A stretch of DNA of 64,000 nt, from NCBI GenBank assembly GCA_009746045.1, contig RPFO01000086.1:1228397-1292396 (forward strand). Reading direction: 5' to 3'. A program made the position numbers and the translations under genes. This document shows positions 12,827-27,200 of the stretch, piece by piece. The notes under the pieces were generated by a model that saw only the letters and a program-made list of their open reading frames with translations, did no database searches and was not told the DNA's origin. This stretch comes from Mesostigma viride. Taxonomy: Eukaryota > Streptophyta > Mesostigmatophyceae > Mesostigmatales > Mesostigmataceae. The number at the start of each line of letters is the position of its first letter. The stretch's first letter is position 1.

Positions 12827-14676
12827 ATGCCTACCCGATCAAAGCCGATAAGGGCATGGGAGGGATCAGATGATGAGGAGCAGGCAGAAGGGCTCCGGGA
12901 GCTAGAGAGCCGCTTGGATACAGATGGTCAGGAACCGGTGGAGGATGAGCCACCGGAAGACAAGCGTTCACGTCGTCGCCTCAGCACCTCATCCGCTATT
13001 TCTGCGAGGAGCGACGCTGTTTCTGAGAATGTTAAGAGAGCCTCTCGTGCTCCTTCCCCCGCTCCCAGCCGGCCGGCCACGGCGAGGCCACAGCCAAGAG
13101 CCGATGATAGCGTGCCTGATGTAAGGGCGGAAACTGCGAGGGGGAAGCGACCTGTTTCTGCCACTGTCAAACGACCAGACAAGCAACGGACGGTTGCTGT
13201 AACCAACCTTGTGTTCGATGCGGCTGGTGAGTAGGTGAATGGGTTGCCATGGCGTCATTTTTCGCGGAACACTGTGTCTTGGGGGGGGGTCATTTGCGGG
13301 CCCCATTCGTATATACCGAGGCACGTGGTGAGTAGGTTCTACTTTTATCCACCGTGGGTTGCACTGAAGTATGAAATTGCTCGTCACCGCTGTGGTTGAT
13401 TGGAAAACACCGCCTATATTCTTCATGTTCATCCCCCCTTTGTCCCCAACCATTTAATTGTGATGTTTTATCCCCTGTGTAAGGAATCTGGCCCATCCAC
13501 ATACCATTTTCACTGGGTGGACCGGGACCTACATGCCACGCTGGCACAGTGACATCCGTACTTGTGTGGGTGTGAGCGCCAGTAGCTTCTGCGAGGTATG
13601 CTTAAATGGCTTTTGGCATATATAACACGTATGATAAAAATGTAAATAATTGAGAAGCTGTTTCGCATGCTGTGGACGGATGCCCCATTACAGGGTTGGG
13701 ACCACGTCAAAAACAATTTGTCCGAGTAGCTCTGAAGTAACGGGGGTATTTACGATCCAAGCAAGCTCATAAACCGTTCACACCAGGGATCCTTCAGCTG
13801 CAGTGCAGCTGGAGACGAATGGGCCTCTGGGGCTTGCTAGTTTGGGCTGTACCCTGTCCTGACCACCACATGGCATGCTCCTTGTCCTCTTGGATATTGG
13901 ATACCGCCATACGCGTTGTGTGTTGCTACATTCCCTCGTACCTGTACCTGGGGTGCATTGCGTTGCCTCCACGTGCATGCCATCGCTACATAAGTAATGA
14001 CGCTTTGTTGTGCTCGTTTATAGCACCTCATGTGCCCGCCTTGACTAGCATGGGATAAGAACATCGTTGGTGTTTCCTTGCCTCCTGTCCCTCCGATTGT
14101 TTTCACCTCCTAAGCCAGCGCCCAACGTGGGTTTAGGGTTTGGGCCATATGGAGGAGAGGTGTGGCATTGGAGGCGGGGGGTGGGGAGGGGTGGGTGGGG
14201 AGAAGGGGAGGAAAAGAGCAGGGTTGCCTGATCCAGGGGAGACCTGGAAATCACAGTGCCAGTTTGACACGAATCCCTTGGCAGCAGGATGGGCATGCTC
14301 TTTTTTTGCCTGATTAGGGCAGGACTCATGGCCATGTCAGCCATGCACCTATTTCCCCCTCCGAATCGGTGCTGCCTGTATTGTGAAAAACTAAACGTGA
14401 CCCGGAGGCCCGTTCCGGCATGACCACGCGCCGCGTGAACTGTGTGTGCAGGCGCCCAGTACAAGTTCTTGGAACCTCCCCAGCTGTCGCCCATGTCCGC
14501 ACACGCAAGGACCGCCGCGCCACATGGGGGTGGGGTGGCGGCCGCCGAAGCGCGAGCGAAGTCAGCCCGTACGGGAGACAGTGAGGCCATGGCGCGACAG
14601 GTGGGTGCGGGCAACCGCTTTTCCATCCGCCACGGGGTTATGGAAGGCTTGTCTAGCTGGCAACAGACAGGCTGCA

Positions 14677-14710
<34 letters not shown>

Positions 14711-17700
14711 TACTGGCTATCCTCTTTGGATGTTGGAATACTTTGCGGCTCGTGCTTGTGGCCCCTCCACCCAGTTGAGTAAATTTGCCAATTATATATA
14801 TCTATGTACTCAAACGTGTAGGATGTGCAGAAACTGAACTCGGTGTCCATGTGGTTGGGCTGTCATGCCTTCCCTTGGAGTGTGATGGGCCAAGGTCGCT
14901 GTGTGTGTTTCAGAATTAGGCACACCCGCAGCCAGGAAATCTTCTCGACAGTTGGAGCTCAGGCCATGGTTAGTGGGTGGGTGGTCGGGGCTAAGTGTGC
15001 GAGGGTATCCCGACCAGTGCTGGTGCACTGGGGTTTGCTAGTGTGCGGGTGTGCCCATACATCACATCGAGCGATCGCAGCAGTGGTGCTTACAACTGGA
15101 CACTCCTTGCCGTAAGACAACAGCACGCTGATCACGCGATGCTGTTGTTAGCGTAACTTTCGATGTCTCGCTCTGAGCGTTAGCCGTCTATTTTTTCAAT
15201 GTACAAGGCTACGCATTCATCTCCGTCATCCTGGAAGGCTTGACAAACGCGGATAAGACAACAGGAGGCTCGAGCTACCATGGTCCGGATGCTTCCAGGT
15301 GTCTGGCATGCGCTGGTTGTCTCATTAACGCCATGGTCACTTTAGTATAGTAATGCCATGCGTGCGCTGGTTGTCCCATTGACATGCTTTGTAATGTTTG
15401 TGTTTCCATGTTGCGCCTGTGGGCGGTATGAGTATGTACTTATGTCCATGAGGAAGCAGAGAACTGGAGGGGGTGGGGGACGCCCCGCTTGCCATTCGTG
15501 GCATGCTTTCCCTCCATGCATGTTGTTCACATTCTGGCGGTCTGCTTATGCACTGTGGTATGAAGAATAGGTGACTCTGACCCATCGCGTGTGAACCCAC
15601 AATACCACACCTGCCATCTAAAGGGCCCCTTATCTCCGCCTATCTGTCCCCGCCTTGTCCCCTATCTCCCCTTATTCCCCCATCACATTGTCCCCCCATG
15701 TTCCCCTCACCACCTCCTCCTTGTTGCCTCCGCGTCCCTTTCTTCTTCTCGTCCATGCTATCGCCTTTCTGCTGCCAGATGGCGTTCTTGAAGACAGAGC
15801 TGGAAGCCGCGCGCCAAGTGCAGCGTGAGGTGGAGGTGCGTGTGTGCGTGCTCATCGCAGGCTGTCTATCAATTCGTGTTACTAAGCCTGAGAAGGCACA
15901 CTGCCTGTCTCCGCGTCCCCTTACCACCTGCCCCACAAATGCGTGTGCCCTGTCTGCCCCCGAGTCCTCCTTACCCAGGAGCATGCCCAAGCACCAGACG
16001 GGATGCCTTCCTGCACTAGGCATGGCCGCTGCTGGTGTCACGTGCTGAGGCTTGCCCCAAACAGCTGTCACTAATGCTGCTTGGCCCTGTTATTTTTGTC
16101 ACTGGATTGCCCCTGTCAGGTCTCGGTAATTTTGCTTGCTCCTATCGGTTGTCACTAACGCTTTCTGGTCCTATCGGGTGTCTCTAATGCGCTTGCCCCT
16201 CTTTTGTGTTGGTGGTGCTCCGTGCCGGCTCGCATTACCCAGGCCAAGAGCAAGAAACTGGAGAAGGAGAATCGAGCACTTGGCCTGCAGGTGGGTGAGG
16301 GAGGGGCTACAGGAAGGAGGGGCTCACTGCCCAATGGATAGTAGGGTGGTGTAGTGCCCTGTGATGCCAAGGCCTTGCCAGGCCAAAGGGATGCTGTAAC
16401 AACTCTCGTTCATTGCACATGTGTCAGTATCTCCATTTATCGCCATTTTCCCACCTCTACAGATGAAGCAGTGCATGCCCACCATCACCCATCCTTCTCA
16501 CCTTCCTTCCCTTCCCATCCTTCCCACCTTCCATCTCCTCCCATCCTTCCCGACTTCCCAGCGGAACCGTCGCACCTCCTCTGCCCAACCTTCCCATCCC
16601 CTGTCGGCCCCCAGCCTTCCCTTCTCCTGTCGGCCCCCAACCTTCGCATATCCTCAGCTTAACCTCCTCATATCCTCCATTCCCTGATTTCCACATCTTC
16701 TGGCTCTTCCTTTCTCATCTCGGCTGAGCCGCTGCATGCCCTTCTTTGCCCATCTTCTGACTTTTCCCATCCTTCTACCCTCGGCCCTTCCCACCGCCTC
16801 AGCTGAACCACCTGGAGAGCCAGCCGTCACCGAAAGGGCCGCCCGTGGGCAAGCGCGTGGGGGGGCCAGGCCACGACCGTCGGCCCCACACGGCAGATCC
16901 CCGTGGCCACGGCCTCGGGGCCACGGTGCGAGGGAGCCCCGGGCAGGGAGCCACGATGACCCGGGGCGAGCGGTCCAGGGAGGGCAGGGAGGAGCTCGAG
17001 GGCAGGGGGCGGGTGGGGGATACCGCGTCGCAGGCCAGCCAACCGACCACGCCGACGGCCGGTCACAGGTGAGAGTTTTGGTGCCATTTACTACACCATA
17101 CGTATTCACATGCCTTAGTTGGGAGCTTGAGGAGCACTGAGAAGTGCGTGGATCCGTGTATCTGTTGCGGGTGGCAGTGAACCGTAAACCGTCTTGCACT
17201 GCGGAGGGGTGGGGAACACGGTAGCCATGTGGCCCAAGCTGCTGCCATAAAGTCAGACGCTATGGCTGAGGTGTTCAGACAGGGAAGGGCTGTCATTTTG
17301 TCGTGGAGACATATTCGGGGGGGGAATGGGGTGGTTTGAAAATGGGGGGGGGAACGGGGGGGGGAGGCAGAGTGGACCAAGGCTTTTAGTTGGCAATCGC
17401 GGCGTGCGGACAACTGAGATCTGGGGAGAGTTGTGGAGGAGTTGTAAACACTCCATTCATCAGCTGTGTGGACAAGATTGGGCCTCAGTCTCCGCAGTCA
17501 AGGCAAAGTCACGGTATCCACCCTCCGCGCCCTCCCATACATCCCCGCCCTTGCCTGGTCTACCTCCAAGCCGCTGCCCTCACAATTTCACTGCTTGGAC
17601 GGTGACTCCCTCCCACATACACACAGCATGACACTATGGCACATACACACTAGCATATGCTCACATGCAGTTTTGTCAATACTTTCTATGATGTCTACCT

Positions 17701-19023
17701 TGCCACACATTCTCCCTCTCCCTCTTCCTCTCCCTCCCACCCTCCCTCCCTCCCTCCCTCCCTCCCTCCCTCCTCCCTCCCTCCCTCCCTCCCTCCCTCC
17801 CTCCCTCCCTCCTCCCTCCTCCCTCCCTCCCTCCCTCCCTCCCTCCCTCCTCCCTCCCTCCCTCCCTCCCTCCCTCCTCCCTCCCTCCCTCCCTCCCTCC
17901 CTCCCTCCCTCCCTCCCTCCCTCCCTCCCTCCCTCCCTCTCCCTCCCTCCCTCCCTCCCTCCCTCCCTCCCTCCCTCCCTCCTCCCTCCCTCCCTCCCTC
18001 CCTCCTCCCTCCCTCCCTCCCTCCCTCCCTCCCTCCCTCCCTCCCTCCCTCCTCCCTCCCTCCCTCCTCCCTCCTCCCCCTCCCTCCCTCCCTCCCTCCC
18101 TCCTCCCTCCCTCCCTCCCTCCCTCCTCCCTCCCTCCCTCCCTCCCTCCTCCCTCCCTCCTCCCTCCCTCCCTCCCTCCCTCCCTCCCTCCTCCTCCCTC
18201 CCTCCCTCCCTCCCTCCCTCCCTCCCTCCCTCCCTCCCTCCCCCTCCCTCCCTCCCTCCCTCCCTCCCTCCCTCCCTCCCTCCCTCCCTCCTCCCTCCCT
18301 CCCTCCCTCCTCCCTCCCTCCCTCCCTCCCTCCTCCCTCCCTCCCTCCCTCCCTCCCTCCCTCCCTCCTCCTCCCTCCCTCCCTCCCTCCCTCCCTCCCT
18401 CCCTCCCTCCCTCCCTCCCTCCCTCCCTCCCTCCCTCCCTCCCTCCCTCCCTCCCTCCCTCCCCCCCCCCTCCCTCCCTCCCCCCTCCTCCTCCTCCCTC
18501 CCTCCCTCCCTCCCTCCCTCCTCCTCTCCCTCCCTCCCTCCTCCTCCCTCCCTCCCTCCCTCCCTCCCTCCCTCCCTCCCTCCCTCCTCCCTCCCTCCTC
18601 CTCCCTCCCTCCCTCCCTCCCTCCCTCCCTCCCTCCCTCCCTCCCTCCTCCCTCCCTCCTCCCTCCCTCCCTCCCTCCTCCCTCCCTCCTCCCTCCCCTC
18701 CCTCCCTCCTCCCTCCCTCCCTCCCTCCCTCCCTCCCTCCCTCCCTCCCTCCTCCCTCCCTCCCTCCCTCCCTCCCTCCCTCCCTCCCTCCCTCCCTCCC
18801 TCCCTCCCTCCCTCCCTCCCTCCCTCCCCCTCCTCCCTCCCTCCCTCCCTCCCTCCCTCCCTCCCTCCCTCCCTCCCTCCCTCCTCCCTCCCTCCCTCCC
18901 TCCCTCCTCCCTCCCTCCCTCCCTCCTCCCTCCCTCCCTCCCTCTCCCTCCCTCCCTCCCTCCCTCCTCCCTCCCTCCCTCCCTCCTCCCTCCTCTCCCG
19001 TCTCTCTCTCTCTCTCTCTCTCC

Positions 19024-19091
<68 letters not shown>

Positions 19092-22000
19092 TTCTACAAT
19101 GTATTCTCTGCTGTATGTATTTTCTTGCTACCAACCAGCCGGCAACCGGTCATGCCATCCAATACACTCACCTCCCCCTGTTTTTGTTTTGCTATGGCCC
19201 CCCTGACTGCTACCATGTCTGCTTTTCCCTATATACTACCAGCCGGCAATCGATAACGGGCTCTGACGACGAGCCGTCTCCCCAGGGCCACCGCCGACGC
19301 GGTGGCGTGACGTCGTCCAGCACGCGCACACGCCTCAGGCAGGCGGCTGAAGAAGGCAGGCGGATGGGGCTTGAAGATGGTCGGCGGGGGGGGGGCACGG
19401 TGAGGCGGATGGAGACGGGGAATGCGGAGACGCCGGGACAGTCGCACCACGACATGGTGCATGCGCTAGTATTAGTTGTCTAGATTATCATATATACGTC
19501 TAGAGCATCATGGTCTATCCCAGGGCTGGCCCGTGTCATCCCCCAGTGGCTTTTGGTTGAACGTCACAGTCAAGGTCTTTCAACTTACCAGTAGCGCGCA
19601 TCCCATGCACCCGTGTCACTAGAAGCAAAAAGATTGCTCAGAGAACCACGGCGTCTCGTGTCGTGAGGGAGTCTTCTGTGCATCGTAGAGAGTGCCGTTC
19701 TGGGGCAAGTCTTCTGAGAATGGGGCTCCATCCCTCCGTGTTTTCTGCAGCGTCGTGGCGGCTGCGTGGGCCACGCCTGGCAGTGGCGGCACCTGCCGTT
19801 GTACCCCTGCTCATGCCAGGTGGGTTGGTCATGTCCCCTGGTATGATGCTTGCAGTGGGCACAGTCATCGACTCGTGACTCGGTCACTTCGCGCCTGCTG
19901 CCACTAGACGTTCGCAAAAACTGGGCCAAACAGGACCAACAGGGCCAACCGTGATTATACCACTTCTATCTATACTACATATTGCAGCTGTGGCATGCCT
20001 CTGGCATGAAGGGAAAAAAGGGTCTCTTCCCTGTCATCCTGTTGTGCACATACAGGGATTCAAAGCACTCTGGTGCTCCGTGACTCCCCAACGGGAGCAC
20101 GAGATTAATTAATTAATTAATTATTCTATTCTACTACTAAACTGCTCTTAGTTTACTAGTATACTACTACTGCTATACTACTATACTGCTATTACGACTA
20201 CTGCTATACTACTATACTATTACGACTACTACGACGACGACGAGGACAACGACTACCACTACCACTACCACTACCACTACCACTACCACTACCACTACCA
20301 CTACCACTACCACTACCACTACCACTACCACTACCACTACCACTACCACTACCACTACCACTACCACTACCACTACCACTACCACTACCACTACCACTAC
20401 CACTACCACTACCACTACCACTACCACTACCACTACCACTACCACTACCACTACCACTACCACTACTACTCTTCTGTGTGAAGTATATGTTCATAAAATT
20501 CGCCGGTCTGTGCTGCTTCCACCCTGCAGGTGCCCGATGATGTGGCGTCGCTGATGGCGGCGATGCAGGAGGAGATGGCGCTAATGCGTGTGCGCGCCGC
20601 GTCGCAAGCCGAGGAGGTCGCGCGCATGCAAGCGCTGCTGCAGCAGAGCACCGCTGCAACCGCCGCCGCCACCACCGCCGCGGCCACCGCCGCCAAGCAG
20701 GCGAGCGAGCTGCAGGCGAGACTGCTGTCGCGGCTGATGCCGGTATCAGAAGACGCAGGGGCACCCTGGGGGGGATCCGCAGCAGGGCGGGGGGGTCGGG
20801 GCGGCAGCAACGGGAGCCACACCCCTTCTCATTCCATTCACAGCAACGGAAGGGAAGCTCCATCTGGCTCCTTTCGTGTGGACTCTGATGAGAGCGGGGG
20901 AAGCAGCGATGAGGAGGTGGGCGTGGTGGTCCACCGCTCAGGTCCGCGCGGAGGGGAACCGTGGGAGGATGGGGCGGTTGCGGGTGGCAGGTACGCCCGT
21001 GGTAGGGTCAAGGGTCAGTTGAGGATCCTAGGGTGCTAGTAGGATCTGGATGCTGGTCACTGCAGCCGGCGGCCTCGCGATCTGCTTTGCTTGCGTGGAC
21101 AAGCCGTGCACCTACACAGAGAAAGCTAGACATCGTGGGCAAGCGGCGCACCACGCATTTGCTTGTAGTGGCCAAGGTGCATTTGCATGTAGTGGCCAAG
21201 GTGTGTTTGCTTATAGTGGGCCCAAGGTGCATTTGTTTTTAGTGGCCAAGGTTCTTGTGGGGACTGATGGAGTACAACTAAGCGTTCCTGAGAATTGTGT
21301 TGTGCTACCTTCCTCTGTGCATTCATCGAACCAGGCCTGAATTTCCTCGGCCTGGCTCTTGCATCCACCTTGCTAAACACCTCCCTGCCAAACATCCCTG
21401 TGGATGCCCATTCCAAATCTGCCTGCCTTGCTTGTGTACTCATTCGTACGCGCGTGCATACACGCACGCGGCGACTACCGCTCTCACCATCTGCTCTCGA
21501 CCCGCCAGCGCCCGGCTAGAGCCCTCCAACTCGCAGCGCCGCTTTGTTGTGGACTGCGAGGTGAACGAGATCCCATCGCCGCACACCGCGGGCGTGACCG
21601 ACGCCAGGAGCGACTCCCCCGCCGGCAACTCGCTGTCCTCCAGTGGGGGCCGACGAGGGAAGACCCGGCCGTCGTCCTCTCTGGAGCCCGAGGGCGAGGC
21701 CATGGTGGATGCGCGGCGGTCCTCTCAAGGCACGGGGGCTGGTGACCGTGCCAGCAGCAGCAGGAGCGTCCGTGGCAGCGGGGCACTGGAAAACGTCACA
21801 CGCTCGAGGGCATCGGACCGGGGGGCCAGCGCCACGGATACCAGTAGAGGGTTGGTGGGCGCTGAGGACGCATCGACCATGGGTGCAGAGGGTGACGGAG
21901 ATGATGGCGAGCCGTTGGCAGTGCTCATGGGGCGGGCGATGGCAGAGCTGGAGCGTGTGATGGTTCCGGCGCAGCGGCGGGTGGTGGCGGTGCTGCGTGA

Positions 22001-24193
22001 CGCGTGCCGGGATAATGCCGTCTCCGAGGTGAGGGTGTGGGTGTGCTGGCCTGTCATGTACATCCCGTCCCACTGGAAAGATGTGCTAGTGCAAACTCAA
22101 CTTGCAGAATGAAACCAGCCAAAGCACCAACACAAGATCAAATCCAACCCAAGCCAACTTAAAAACCATTTTGGGGAGGACTTTTCCAGAGGCTGAGCTA
22201 TCTGTGTTGTGGCTAATGGAAGAAGGCGGCATGTATTTGCGACCAGAGGGGGCGCTTCCAGGGATCCTCTTAGGGCCCAGGGAGTGCGTTGCGCTGCCGG
22301 TAGCAGCAACAGCTACTAACACTTACGTAGCAATAAGGAGTTACGAGTGGCAACCTGTTCGCAAGTTTTCTTTTTCTGTTTAGAAAAATCCTAATTTGTC
22401 CTGTCTTCTTGCTTGAAGACGGATGGCCATGGGGGTGTTTTTTCCTTGGACAGCATGCATGTGCATCCCGGATGTGGAAGTAAGTACGTAAATAAGTACT
22501 TGCATGTCATGCGCATGGGCATGCCACGGAGTACTATGCAAAGCTCAAAATATTTACACGAAATCCCGCGTGTTGAGCTGGTCCCCCAATTCCCATCCAG
22601 TCCAGAAGCCTTCCCCCTAAAGCCCCGCCACTGTACCCCAGATGCTCAGAGCCAGCACCGGTCCCCTTTCTCTTCTCTTGGTTGCTCGAGATAGCAATTC
22701 GCCCCCCTTTATCTTGCTTGCTCGAGATAGCAATTCGCCCCCCTTTCTCTTGCTTGCTTTAGATAGCAATTCGCCCCCCTTGCTCTTGCTTGCTTGAGAG
22801 AGCAATTCCCATAAGAGTGCCAGCACAGCGCACGCTCCCTTGTTGACAGCCCTTACGCGCACAACCCTCGGATGAAGTAAATGTAATGGCGGGTCGGGCT
22901 TGTCCATATCCACCGCCCAAGCGTTAACCCCATGATGAGGCTGGACGAGGACCCTCACGTTGACATTCCCATACATAAGCAATTGACATGTGGATTATGG
23001 TGGCTGAACCGCAACCATGTGGTGCCCCCCCCCTCGGATACACCAGCGCGAACTGGCCGACATCCGTGAAGCGATGGATCAGCTGACGCGTGGCGTGCTC
23101 GGGGCGCTGGAGACGGCGCGAGGGTGCGGGATGCAGGAGCTGGCGAGGGCGCGCGCAGACGGCTATGTGTCCCCCACCGAGAAGCGGCTGCTGCGGGACA
23201 ACCTGCTGCTGCTCAGGGGGCGCCTGGACGCCCTGGTGGCGCAGTTCCGGGAGGAGGTGTGGCCGCTGGCCCTCCTTTCCTTTCCAGTGCAAGATGCCTT
23301 TTGAATATCCCTTGTTTATGCTGCCGCTTGTCATCAGTCACTGTGCACTCACTTGTTGTGCGAGATACCTCTCATTCATCTTGCTTCTGCTTCCGCTGGT
23401 TACTGTGCTGCTCTCTTGCTTCTGCTGCCGCTTCTCATAAGTCGTTGTGCACTCTCTTGTTGTGCGAGATACCTCTCATTCATCTTGCTTCTGCTTCCAC
23501 TGGTTACTGTGCTGCTCTCTTGCTTCTGCTGCCGCTTCTCACCGTGCGGCTACGTCACACATCTGAAGCCTTGCGTGGTAGAGGCTTGTGGCAGTGGCAA
23601 CGGCAATGGCAGTTCAGTTACAAGTTACAACACCTACCGTGGCAAATCATTGCATGGCATGGTAAAGGTGACATTTTAGCATTTACCTCGAATCACGAAC
23701 GACCAGTCACGCATCTGCTGATCAGCCGTCCTGTCCACAGTACCGGCAAGCTGGAGCTGCCAACATCAGAAAGGCAATCCTCTGTGGGAGGACGTGTCAG
23801 CTCTGTGGCCACTGTGCCTGTTCTGCTGTCACTAGTACGTCTCCCTTGCGATGCCTGGAGTGAGAATATGTGTCTTTGCGCGGACATGCATGTGTACATT
23901 TGTGTGTGTCAAACGACGGGCATCGCGTGAAAGCAGAGGTGCATGCCCATTTGTCATTCTGCCGCCCATCAATCTCCCAAATTCACAACACAGCCCTTGT
24001 GTGCACCGTCGGTGCTTTGGGCACCTCCAAGACAGGATTGGGCCATTTCTACTTGCATCAAGTCATTTTTTCCTTGCCCCATCCCCACCGTCATGCGCAG
24101 AGTCACGCGTAGCTTACTTTGGGGTTCCCTCTCCCTTGGTCTGCTGCACGGCACCACATTCCAACTCGCCCCCCCCTTTCCCCCCTTTCCCCG

Positions 24194-24278
<85 letters not shown>

Positions 24279-27200
24279 AGGTCACCGTGTACACGTCACG
24301 GCTGGCAGAGGCGGAAGGAGTGGCGCGTGATGCCGACACGGACGCCAGCGCCCAACATGGGTCCGTCCCCATGGCCGCGTTGGTTGCGGCACTCAGCAGT
24401 GGGCGCGAGGCCGTGGAGACCCGCTGCCTTGAGATCGCGGCCGAGGTGCAGCGGGCGCTGGATGACCCGGCGGCAGACCTGGGCGCGGCGTTGAAGGTGG
24501 CGGATGAAAGCATCGGGCGCGCGATGGACATGGCCTGCGGCGCGGTGGTGAAGGCCATCCTGGCGGCAAAGGTGCGGCAGGCGGGAGTAAGGGCAGTATG
24601 GTTAGAAACTAGTTCCCATGGGAGCAGTGTAGGGGTGTGAGAGCAGAGGCGTGTTCAAACCATTTATAAGTTAAAATGTTTTCTTCCAGGTTTTGGGCGT
24701 CCATTGGTTCGTAGGCCGCAGACAGGGCCTTCCCTGATGGGATGACGGAACGAGGTGGCGACATGCTGAGGCAGAGACAAGGGGTGCCAAAGGGGTGGCA
24801 GCAGATAAGGTTCAGGAGCAGACGGTCGATTGTCCTCATCACCCCTGGATGATTGATTGTCCCCATCACCTCTGGCCGGTCAATTGTCCTCATGACCCCT
24901 TGAACACCCAACAGAAAGCTCACGAACAGCCCGCGATGTCAGCAGTACTCACGGGTATTATCATCCCCTGGCATCCTTTTCATCCGTGCCCCTGCAGCTC
25001 GTCTTACTATCGCATATATGTATCTTGTCTCATGATCGCATACGTGTATCTTGTCTCATGACCGCTTATACTTAAGTTATCTTATGACCGCATCACACGG
25101 TTCCAGGTTTCATATTCCTCCCAGCTACAACCTGCCTGCTGTACCTCTCAGCATCACGCCTTCCGCCCATCTCTGTAACAGCAACGCTGACTGCCCTGCT
25201 GCTTGGCTCATCGCGTGCACTGTGGCCTTCCCGGCATGTCTGTCTGCTCTTATCCTGTCGCCTGGCGGTAACTCTAAAATCGCAGGAGGACGGTGCGGTT
25301 GATGACAGCGAGCAGCGCACCCTGCAGGCGCTGGTCACTTGGGCGGATCTAGCAGTGATGGCGGCCATAGACCACGTCAAGCCCGCGGTGGTGAGCAGCG
25401 GATTACGATGCCTATCGTTCCTGGTCCTTATGACGCCCCTGGTCACTGTCTCGTGATTGTTCATCCGACGGACAGTTTTTGGACCGTTCTGGCCGCTTCG
25501 TGGGTCCGAGCAGATAGACTACTTTTGTTGATTATTAGCTCTGTGTTAAACTATAAACATTTTGGTGGCTGTGTGCTGCCAAAGTCATATGTATGCACGC
25601 GATGTGTACACCGCTGCTGGTTGTCTAATTGACATAAAACTGGCTCACAACCAAGTTCGGGATGGATTGGTGTGGTTCCAGATGCAGGACCCGATGTGAA
25701 GGTGGAATGGTTTGTGTTGCAAACTAAAGCTCGCACGTCCCGCTAACACCCGGACCCTGAAGTTGCGGGATGGGCTGGGTGTCAGCCGGGCTAATGCTGC
25801 CATGCTACGACATGGCGGGAACGAGAATCGTAGATCTGTGGGGGCGACCCCACATGTTTGAACTATGCTGCACGATGCATTGTGTATTTGCACCCTTCCT
25901 ACGCTGTCCATTTGAAGTCCTACTCTCTACCAGGAAAGGACTGCCTTTTATAATGCCCGTGTCACCCAGAGCATAAGTGCTGTTGGTAGGAAGGAACAGG
26001 CTTGAGCATGCCTCCCACGTTGTGTGTGCCAGCAAACGGACATGTCGGACATTGGCTGATGCCTTAGAGGTTTTCTTTCTACTGTCACTGAAGTTTTATT
26101 CCAGACCTGCAAACCCCCTTCTAACCTTAACTGCTTCCAAAAACCCACCTTCTCCGCGCACTTTCGCCCACACCACTTAACCTGTGCACACACCCCACAT
26201 GCCCAGGTCCACGCCATGTTCTGCGTGCTCACCGCTTCCGGGGACTCTGCGGGCCTTGCCGGCCAGAAGGAGGCCGTGAACGGCGCCGCGGAAGCCGCCC
26301 GGGCGCAGCTGCGGGATCGTATGGTGGCGGTGCAGTGCGAGATTGCGGCGGCGCTCCAGCGGCCGCCGGCAATGAGGCCGTGGGAGGGCAACGGGCTGGC
26401 CCCGTTGTTGCATCGGCTTAAGACCGTGGCGCTTGGTTGGGAGAATAAGGTGGGAGGAAACGGGGTGGCAGGCCTTCGCCAGTATTCAAACTATGGGAAC
26501 CAAACTCTGTGGCGTGCTGGTTCGCAAGAGCTTTCTTTGTAGCCCTTTGTTGCTTGCTCTCTCTGAGGTTACCTGATGTGCCCCTTGGTCTCGTGGGCGG
26601 GTGCACCCATGATGACGATGACAATGACCTTGGAGGGGAATAGCTGCCAGCGTTGGCCCCAATCAACAAGATGAGGCAGAATTCTCCCGATCACAGGACA
26701 GGGGGGTGTGCAATCAGCCAGCTATACATGCTAGCAAGAGCTCTATGCCCTTATTCCCCGCAACAATGTCATAGTTTTGTCATTTAAGCGATCATGCTTG
26801 CACACAGGGTTGCAGGTGCCTTATACATGTCAGCTCCTGACTGACTGTAACAATAGCATGCCTGCAGGGCTATGGCTACCTCCATTTCTGGCGGCCACAC
26901 CTACCACCCCCGATTTCCCATGTGCCACCTCTACCATGTCCCCTTATCCATGTTCGTAAAGTTCGATGTTCTCTTTCCAGCCACAATCTGCAGCTATTGG
27001 GGGTTCTTGCTGAGGTCCTTCTATTATTTGATGTTTTGATATTCTTATTCGGCATTTTAACTACGCTTCCAGGCCCCCTGTGTCTGTGCACTTGACAGGT
27101 GGCATCCATCGAGACCGAGGTGGCTCGCGCCGTGTATGGGGAAGCGGCGGCGTTTGACGTCTTTGTGCGCGTGCAAGGACAGATCATCCAGCAGGCACTG

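Noticed and set aside
14936-14968. Extra exon in the long gene
   Set aside because: An acceptor and donor-like pair exist, but the donor (GTTAGT) is weak and the peptide adds nothing to the coiled coil.
17466-19483. Long open frames of about 600 and 480 codons through the CCCT array on both strands
   Set aside because: They are Pro/Ser/Leu or Gly/Arg/Glu runs read from a stop-free microsatellite. Only the last part of one frame (19243-19399) is a real exon.
20204-20863. Minus-strand Gly-Ser and Val repeat frames
   Set aside because: Translations of (TACCAC)n; the flanking part is antisense of the true exon at 20530-20990.
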